From Trichomonas vaginalis G3 (lineage: Eukaryota; Parabasalia; Trichomonadida; Trichomonadidae), in assembly GCF_026262505.1 (NCBI RefSeq), contig NC_067208.1, positions 12,781,962 through 12,845,961 of the forward strand: 64,000 nt of DNA, given 5' to 3'. The notes beneath the pieces were generated by a model. That model did no database searches. It was given only the letters and a program-made list of their open reading frames with translations, and was not told the origin of the DNA. Both the position numbers and the translations under genes were made by a program. Of this stretch, positions 59,957 through 64,000 are shown piece by piece; the stretch's first letter is position 1; the number at the start of each line of letters is the position of its first letter.

Positions 59957-60301
59957 TTATTTCTTTCTATATTTGCCATTCCGAACTTCGAAAAGATGTT
60001 TTATACCAGCATAGAATTTTTCTCTAGAGCTTGGTCTTATATTGTTTTCATGACAATATTTTCTATATTCTTCATATAAAGCCTTTTTTTCATACATTTC
60101 ATAAGGACAATCTAACCAGAATAGTGCATATCCAGTTTCGTTATCTAGGTCTCTATATGTTTCTTCTGTTTGTAGAATTTCGCTTTCTTCTATTTGTGGA
60201 ATTTCGCTTTCTCTATTTAGTTCTATGACTATATATTGTGGCTTAAAAAGATGTGGGCAAGAAGGGTCTGGCGCTATGTAAAAAGTTAATTTTTCTGTCA
60301 T
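59957..60301 (-). CDS. Stand-alone D5-helicase C-terminal-like protein
   Basis: 114 residues. The C-terminal half, YEMYEKKALYEEYRKYCHEN...HLFEVRNGKYRKK, matches the small C-terminal domain of the C2 helicase (LYDSYKQYCQEYGYMTASKR...LLDVQNGVYTKK), but there is no ATPase core. The N-terminal half (FYIAPDPSCPHLFKPQYIVI) is unrecognised and includes a short repeat (EIPQIEESEILQTEE). It lies directly upstream of PolB on the same strand. Either a relic of a lost helicase or a DNA-binding accessory to PolB. No counterpart in A at this place. The leader TTTTTTATCCGATAGAAAAG is shared with 48891. Whole. Confidence 0.55.
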   Translation of the reverse strand: MTEKLTFYIAPDPSCPHLFKPQYIVIELNRESEIPQIEESEILQTEETYRDLDNETGYALFWLDCPYEMYEKKALYEEYRKYCHENNIRPSSREKFYAGIKHLFEVRNGKYRKK

Positions 60302-60389
60302 CTTTTCTATCGGATAAAAAATATTTTTTGAAAAATTAGATTAGATTTTTTTAAGTTATTTTTCAAAATAATTTAATATTTTTATTTTA

Positions 60390-60863
60390 ATGAAACACAT
60401 GCAAGATTGCAAGTTCTTTTCATACAATGCTCTCGCTACTGCCATCAAGAATGAGTTCAATAATGCTTCAAACGTCAATGTTATCTTTAACAAGAAGTTT
60501 GTGAAAGAATCTAAGTTTGGTCAGTATGTCAGACCATTAGCTATTGTCATTGACCGCAAACGTTATACTTCACAAGAGTTAGCAGTAGTTTTGAAACAAA
60601 AGGGTTTCTTCGTGAATGTCAAAGATACTCATTATACTGTTATAAAGAACTCCAACATTGACTTCTTCAGTATTGCTATGAATCTTTCCGAACAGAAAGA
60701 ATATAAGAAGGGTGAAACAAATGTGAAATATTATTCTTCATCTCTGAAGACAATAACGAACAAAGATGTTATACAAAAGTTCTTACCAAAGGTTGAAGAA
60801 GCTTCTATTGACATTGACGAAGGAAGTGAAATGGTTGAAGAAATTGACCCTGAAGCTATTTAA
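60390..60863 (+). CDS. Conserved Maverick protein, 157 residues (copy D)
   Basis: Near-identical to 6666-7139 (only a few residue changes). Divergent from the gene at 60301; the leader has AATATTTTTATTTTA before the ATG. Unknown function. Whole. Confidence 0.65.
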   Translation: MKHMQDCKFFSYNALATAIKNEFNNASNVNVIFNKKFVKESKFGQYVRPLAIVIDRKRYTSQELAVVLKQKGFFVNVKDTHYTVIKNSNIDFFSIAMNLSEQKEYKKGETNVKYYSSSLKTITNKDVIQKFLPKVEEASIDIDEGSEMVEEIDPEAI

Positions 60864-60914
60864 CCAAAAATATATTTTTGGTGAAGAGGTGAGATTTCAC
60901 CTGTTTTTTCACCT
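60863..60914. terminator. Palindrome and GGTGA/TCACC module between convergent genes
   Basis: ACCAAAAATATATTTTTGGT perfect 20-base palindrome at the stop of the 157-residue gene, then the GGTGA/TCACC module. It is followed by a short direct repeat containing GTCGTGACTTCTTCGTTAAT. Confidence 0.55.
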
Positions 60915-60967
60915 CATTCTCTCTTCGTTAATGTTGTCGTGACTTCTTCGTTAATGTTGTCGTGACT

Positions 60968-61828
60968 TCATTCTTCCTCTTTGAAGTTATCGAAATATTC
61001 TGTTATTTTTTCCTTCAGTAATGGTAAGTCTTCTTTGAAGGTAAGTATTGTGCAACCTTTGATGTCATAGTGTGTTTGAGGAAGAGTATTTTTGACAATT
61101 TCTTTTATTTGCTCATTCGGTGTCATTGAAATCGGTAAGTTTTCACGATAGAACCAGTTTCTGTCAGATTTATATATTTTAGCAAGGTCGTAAAAGCTTT
61201 TGTTGTTTCTTCTGACTAAATGCAACATAACCATATCTCTGTCTTCTTCATTCTCCAACTCTTCAGTATAAATCATATACTTATAGTTCTTTTCCTTTCC
61301 TTTTGGTACTGAACGCGGTATTCTTTTCTGTATGCTTTTGTCTTTGGATTCAATGACTTCATCTTTTGCTTGAAGTTTCTTTTCCATCTCTCCACGTTCT
61401 TGTCTGTGAAGTTCGTCAAGAAGTTTGTAAATATTCCAAGCATAACGTGGTGAAGCCCACATTGCAACTGCATTTACTAAAAGTCTATGAACATAATATC
61501 CTCTCAAACCGTTTGGCAATTTTTCACGGTTTTCATAGAGTTTTGGCGACTGGGATTTTTTACCTACTCGCTGTTCTTCACTGTTTTCAGAAAAAAGTAC
61601 GTCTCGCTGTGCTTCACTTAATAGTTCTATGGTGCTTTGGTTCCTAAACCAGTCTTTAGGAAGCTTAGTATCTGGAGCAAAACAAGCCGTCAAAATACTT
61701 TGCATTTGGTACATGTCGTCTTTGACAGAACGAATGAGTCTCAATTGTTTGTTATACTGTATGTATTCGTATTCTTCATTTATGACTTCATGAACGATAG
61801 CAGTTGTTGTGTTCTCTAATGTTGACAT
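60968..61828 (-). CDS. MSV199 / DUF3627-like viral protein (Maverick D)
   Basis: 286 residues, ortholog of 5656-6483. GLRGYYVHRLLVNAVAMWAS is the MSV199-type motif; the linker KRIPRSVPKGKEK and the C-terminal domain are conserved. The segment at about 45-95 differs strongly in sequence and length from A while the rest is nearly identical, suggesting local exchange or diversifying change in one module. Whole. Confidence 0.72.
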   Translation of the reverse strand: MSTLENTTTAIVHEVINEEYEYIQYNKQLRLIRSVKDDMYQMQSILTACFAPDTKLPKDWFRNQSTIELLSEAQRDVLFSENSEEQRVGKKSQSPKLYENREKLPNGLRGYYVHRLLVNAVAMWASPRYAWNIYKLLDELHRQERGEMEKKLQAKDEVIESKDKSIQKRIPRSVPKGKEKNYKYMIYTEELENEEDRDMVMLHLVRRNNKSFYDLAKIYKSDRNWFYRENLPISMTPNEQIKEIVKNTLPQTHYDIKGCTILTFKEDLPLLKEKITEYFDNFKEEE

Positions 61829-61895
61829 ATCTGTCTTTACATACAGGATAAAAAAATAAATAAAATAAAAACTAACTTTATTTTTTTGAGATAAA
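61829..61895 (-). promoter_or_regulatory. T-rich leader before MSV199 gene (D)
   Basis: On the minus strand AATAAAGTTAGTTTTTATTT, further TTATTT runs, TTATCCTGTATGTAAAGACAG and then the ATG. Same block as 5595-5655. Confidence 0.65.
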
Positions 61896-61934
61896 CACTA
61901 TTTCTTCACAACATTAAATTTTATCCTGTATGAA

Positions 61935-62309
61935 ATGACTTTAAAAAGATTATTGACTGACTTCGAATACTATCTCATTGACGCACTGACAGACCCTCAA
62001 AACTGTGTTGAAAGTTCTTTAAGCTTTAAGATTGAAGGTACGACGCATTTTGTCTTCACTTACGTATTGAAAGAATATGACCGTTATCATAACGAAGTGA
62101 ATCAAACACTAATAAAATTTGTAGATAAAAAATTGGTTAACAATGAATATTTTAAACGTGAAGACCCAAACACTGCTGGAGATGATGAAGAATACAGACA
62201 AGTTATTGAAAAAAATAACGCAAGATTAGATGCAATAGAAAAGAAGTTTAATGAATGTCTTACAAACACGTATGAATATCTTATGCAGTGGGAAGCCAGA
62301 TGGAAATAA
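61935..62309 (+). CDS. 124-residue acidic/helical protein (Maverick D)
   Basis: MTLKRLLTDFEYYLIDALTD, THFVFTYVLKEYDRYHNEVN, then two predicted helices (NNARLDAIEKKFNECLTNTY). Relative of the minus-strand gene at 49330-49776 in C2. Divergent from the MSV199 gene. Unknown function. Whole. Confidence 0.55.
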   Translation: MTLKRLLTDFEYYLIDALTDPQNCVESSLSFKIEGTTHFVFTYVLKEYDRYHNEVNQTLIKFVDKKLVNNEYFKREDPNTAGDDEEYRQVIEKNNARLDAIEKKFNECLTNTYEYLMQWEARWK

Positions 62310-62350
62310 ATTTACGTCAAATATGCAATTTATAAAATCTTATGTCGACA

Positions 62351-62430
62351 GGCTACGTAGCACAGTGGTCTAAGGTGGTGTTATGGAGGGGTCAGGGTCT
62401 GTGGTTCGAACCGCGACAGCGCCGTATTTT
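62351..62430 (+). ncRNA. tRNA-like unit with Pol III A and B boxes
   Basis: TAGCACAGTGG (62358-62368) fits the A box and GGTTCGAACC (62403-62412) fits the B box, 45 bases apart, followed by TTTT (62427-62430), a possible Pol III terminator. The D-arm AGTGGTCTAAGG looks like that of Leu/Ser tRNAs. Acceptor, anticodon and T stems do not pair well, so it is probably not a working tRNA but a tRNA-derived or tRNA-mimicking transcript. Confidence 0.5.
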
Positions 62431-62489
62431 CTTATTTTCTTTATTTGTCTTGTTTGTCGTGAATAAAAAGTGTCATAAAAGTGCTCTAT

Positions 62490-62552
62490 CTTCCACGGGA
62501 ATAAATAAAAAATTTACTTTATTTCTTCTTTATTTCTTTGTTCCCGTGGAAG
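62490..62552. repeat. Hairpin with TTCCACGGGAA arms
   Basis: CTTCCACGGGAA (62490-62501) and TTCCCGTGGAAG (62541-62552) are exact complements around an AT-rich centre that can pair further. It lies about 60 bases after the tRNA-like unit. Function unknown. Confidence 0.8.
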
Positions 62553-62664
62553 AAGGGTTTTTGCCGTTTTTTCTCAGCCGAAATCAACGATTTTTTCATT
62601 TTTGGAATCCTTAGCAAATGAGGAATCTTTTCTCTCGTGGAAGCTTTGACCAAAAATATATTAT

Positions 62665-62712
62665 AGGTGAAGAGGTGAGATTTCACCTCTTTTTTCACCT
62701 AATTTTTCACCT
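62665..62712. terminator. GGTGA/TCACC palindrome module
   Basis: First of two copies between the 124-residue and 321-residue genes. Confidence 0.5.
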
Positions 62713-62714
62713 CA

Positions 62715-62742
62715 GCCGCTAAGCGGCGAGACCCAAAGGGTC
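62715..62742. repeat. Double mini-hairpin (intergenic)
   Basis: GCCGCTaAGCGGC, spacer ga, GACCCaaaGGGTC. Same layout as 7398-7423, including the ga spacer. Confidence 0.8.
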
Positions 62743-62746
62743 TTGA

Positions 62747-62896
62747 CTTTGTCATAACTTCTTCGTAAATGCTTTGTCATAACTTCTTCGTAAATGCTTT
62801 GTCATAACTTCTTCGTAAATGCTTTGTCATAACTTCTTCGTAAATGCCTTGTCAAGATTTCATCGTAAATGCTTTGTCATGACTTCTTCGTAAATG
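62747..62896. repeat. Six 25-bp tandem repeats
   Basis: Units CTTTGTCATAACTTCTTCGT plus AAATG begin every 25 bases from 62747; the fifth is diverged. Related short units occur at 60926-60970 (GTCGTGACTTCTTCGTTAAT). Confidence 0.85.
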
Positions 62897-62921
62897 AGTG
62901 TAAATGACCAAAAATATAATT

Positions 62922-62977
62922 TAGGTGAAGAGGTGAGATTTCACCTCTTTTTTCACCTAATTTTTCACCTCTTTTTT
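62922..62977. terminator. GGTGA/TCACC palindrome module
   Basis: Second copy in this spacer, just past the stop of the 321-residue gene. Confidence 0.5.
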
Positions 62978-63943
62978 TCACAAGCGTTTTACATGAATTG
63001 TACGATGTATATTTGAAATCCTAAACAGTTTTGTAGCTTCTATTTCTTCGCTGAGGATATCAAAAGTTTTAACAATGCCGAAAGTCTCTTTATATTTCTT
63101 CTTGACGTCAGATAGAAGGAAATCTTCTACTGTTGGATAGTTTTTGTTCAGAAATGCTAACATGTCCATTTTATCTTCTGCTGGCTTTTCTGCTTCTTTC
63201 TTTAAGTCTGCATAGTCGTTTCGCATTCTTTCTATCTCTTTGACGGAGTAGTTATATTTCCTTATTGCTGCTTTACATTTTGAACATTGTGGGTTCATTT
63301 TTGCATTATACATTGAAATTTGACCTGCTAGAACAACTAAAGCGTCAATTGCTCTCTTCATCTCAAACATAGCGGGTCTTAGTTGTTCGTTCCATACTTT
63401 GCCTCTTCTATCTTTATCTCTTATTTCCCAAACACATTCAGCAACTAACGAAACAAAGTTGTCGTAGGTCTTAAATTCTTCAGATTTATATATGTCAGAA
63501 ACATTCTTATATACCATATCGCAATCTTTGTCCATAACTTTATGGTTGCAATGAAAACCAAGGAATTCATAATTTACTTTACGTATGAACTTCTTTATTT
63601 CTACTGAGTCAGTTGCTTTGACTTCAATTTCGTCGAATTCAGGAATAGTTAGTTTTTGATGCTGAATTTCAGGTAGTTTAGGTAAATGGTCGATGAGGTC
63701 CTGCATTTCATAAAGATACTGTTCATTTGTTTCATCTTTCGCACTACAGTCTAAATTACTTGTTAAAAGTTCCTGCTTAATTTTTTGTATTTTTGTTTCG
63801 AAAGTAAATGAAGAAGGAATGAAGCTTTCCATCTCTACTAACATAGATGTTGGATTCATGACTAACGAGTTTGGTGAAGTTGTTGTGGACAGAGTCCCGC
63901 CGTTCGCGGCTTGAATTGTTGTTGTGCCGATTGTTGAAATCAT
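62978..63943 (-). CDS. 321-residue protein with CxxC motif, unknown
   Basis: Polar N-terminus (partly encoded by a double mini-hairpin), an acidic middle (IPEFDEIEVKATDSVEIKKF), FLGFHCNHKVMDKDCDMVYK, MNPQCSKCKAAIRKYNYSVK with a CxxC pair, then a coiled-coil (VKEIERMRNDYADLKKEAEK) and a basic end (RISNIHRTIHVKRL). The Cys/His residues could bind zinc, but I recognise no family. Preceded by the shared T-rich leader, so probably co-regulated with the MSV199 gene. Whole. Confidence 0.5.
   Translation of the reverse strand: MISTIGTTTIQAANGGTLSTTTSPNSLVMNPTSMLVEMESFIPSSFTFETKIQKIKQELLTSNLDCSAKDETNEQYLYEMQDLIDHLPKLPEIQHQKLTIPEFDEIEVKATDSVEIKKFIRKVNYEFLGFHCNHKVMDKDCDMVYKNVSDIYKSEEFKTYDNFVSLVAECVWEIRDKDRRGKVWNEQLRPAMFEMKRAIDALVVLAGQISMYNAKMNPQCSKCKAAIRKYNYSVKEIERMRNDYADLKKEAEKPAEDKMDMLAFLNKNYPTVEDFLLSDVKKKYKETFGIVKTFDILSEEIEATKLFRISNIHRTIHVKRL
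63887..63910. repeat. Double mini-hairpin in coding DNA
   Basis: GGACagaGTCC, one spacer base, GCCGttcgCGGC. In frame within the first codons of the 321-residue gene. Confidence 0.65.
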
Positions 63944-64000
63944 ATCTTTTATACAAAATAAAAAATAAATAAAATAAAAACTAACTTTATTTTTTCTATC
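63944..64000 (-). promoter_or_regulatory. T-rich leader before the 321-residue gene
   Basis: On the minus strand AATAAAGTTAGTTTTTATTT, TTATTT runs and TTTTGTATAAAAGAT before the ATG. Here GTATAAAA replaces GTATGTAA, which supports the downstream ATG as the start in the KilA-N and MSV199 genes as well. Confidence 0.65.

Larger units (their letters stand above)
51090..64000 (-). mobile_element. Maverick/Polinton D, reverse orientation
   Basis: Starts with a terminal repeat at 51090 and runs off the window. Gene order is that of A read backwards from the end through PolB, then a D5-C-terminal-like protein, the 157-residue gene, the MSV199 gene, a 124-residue gene, a tRNA-like unit and a 321-residue gene. 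It has been inserted beside or into C2. Closest to B. Young. Broken, about six breaks in the visible part. Confidence 0.88.

Noticed and set aside
62351-62430. Functional tRNA gene
   Set aside because: A and B boxes are good, but acceptor, anticodon and T stems pair poorly; reported only as tRNA-like.
1-64000. Ciliate or other alternative-code host
   Set aside because: TAA, TAG and TGA all end well-supported genes.

Overview
The window looks like a repeat-dominated piece of a Trichomonas vaginalis (parabasalid) genome. This is an inference. The DNA is visibly AT-rich, genes end in TAA, TAG and TGA (standard code), no introns are apparent, and most of the 64 kb is Maverick/Polinton DNA: protein-primed family-B DNA polymerase, retrovirus-type integrase, A32-like packaging ATPases, jelly-roll-type virion proteins and KilA-N/MSV199 genes between terminal inverted repeats that begin AGTTAGTAT. 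I see no convincing host protein-coding gene. Two assembly gaps (31412-31436 and 44209-44308) limit what can be said about contiguity.

Layout. (1) 1-15736: the right part of Maverick A (tail-fibre-like protein, integrase, KilA-N, MSV199, PolB, virion genes, right terminal repeat at 15736). (2) 15737-27643: a gene-free island made almost entirely of foldback DNA. It holds 69-bp hairpin repeats, a run of about 15 different tight hairpins in 1 kb, three 241-bp units with two hairpins each, a 655-bp perfect-looking inverted repeat, and about 62 copies of a 133-bp satellite whose unit folds into a branched hairpin. (3) 27644-31411: part of another virus-like element with small basic proteins and a large broken coiled-coil gene. 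(4) 31516-38634: the right half of Maverick B. (5) 38635-39053: a fragment of an unrelated DDE integrase. (6) 39054-44208: element C1, which has a Maverick end joined to a different interior (ATPase, unfamiliar virion-like genes). (7) 44309-45785: sequence I cannot assign. (8) 45786-51089: element C2, which carries a D5-like superfamily-3 helicase and an ATPase. (9) 51090-64000: Maverick D in reverse orientation, running off the right edge.

A, B and D are copies of one family with the same gene order next to the terminal repeat: polymerase, penton-like protein (opposite strand), small Lys/Glu-rich protein, basic protein, major capsid candidate, membrane/proline-rich protein, coiled-coil protein, terminal gene. 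They are so similar that amplification must be recent, yet each copy carries several breaks, so I treat all as fossils. B and D share variants that A lacks. C1 and C2 share three small gene families with each other but not with A/B/D.

Beyond the genes, four patterns stand out: the hairpin island; very short GC-rich paired mini-hairpins scattered through the Mavericks, several inside coding sequence; a shared T-rich leader that appears to be the element promoter; and a tRNA-like Pol III unit inside Maverick D.
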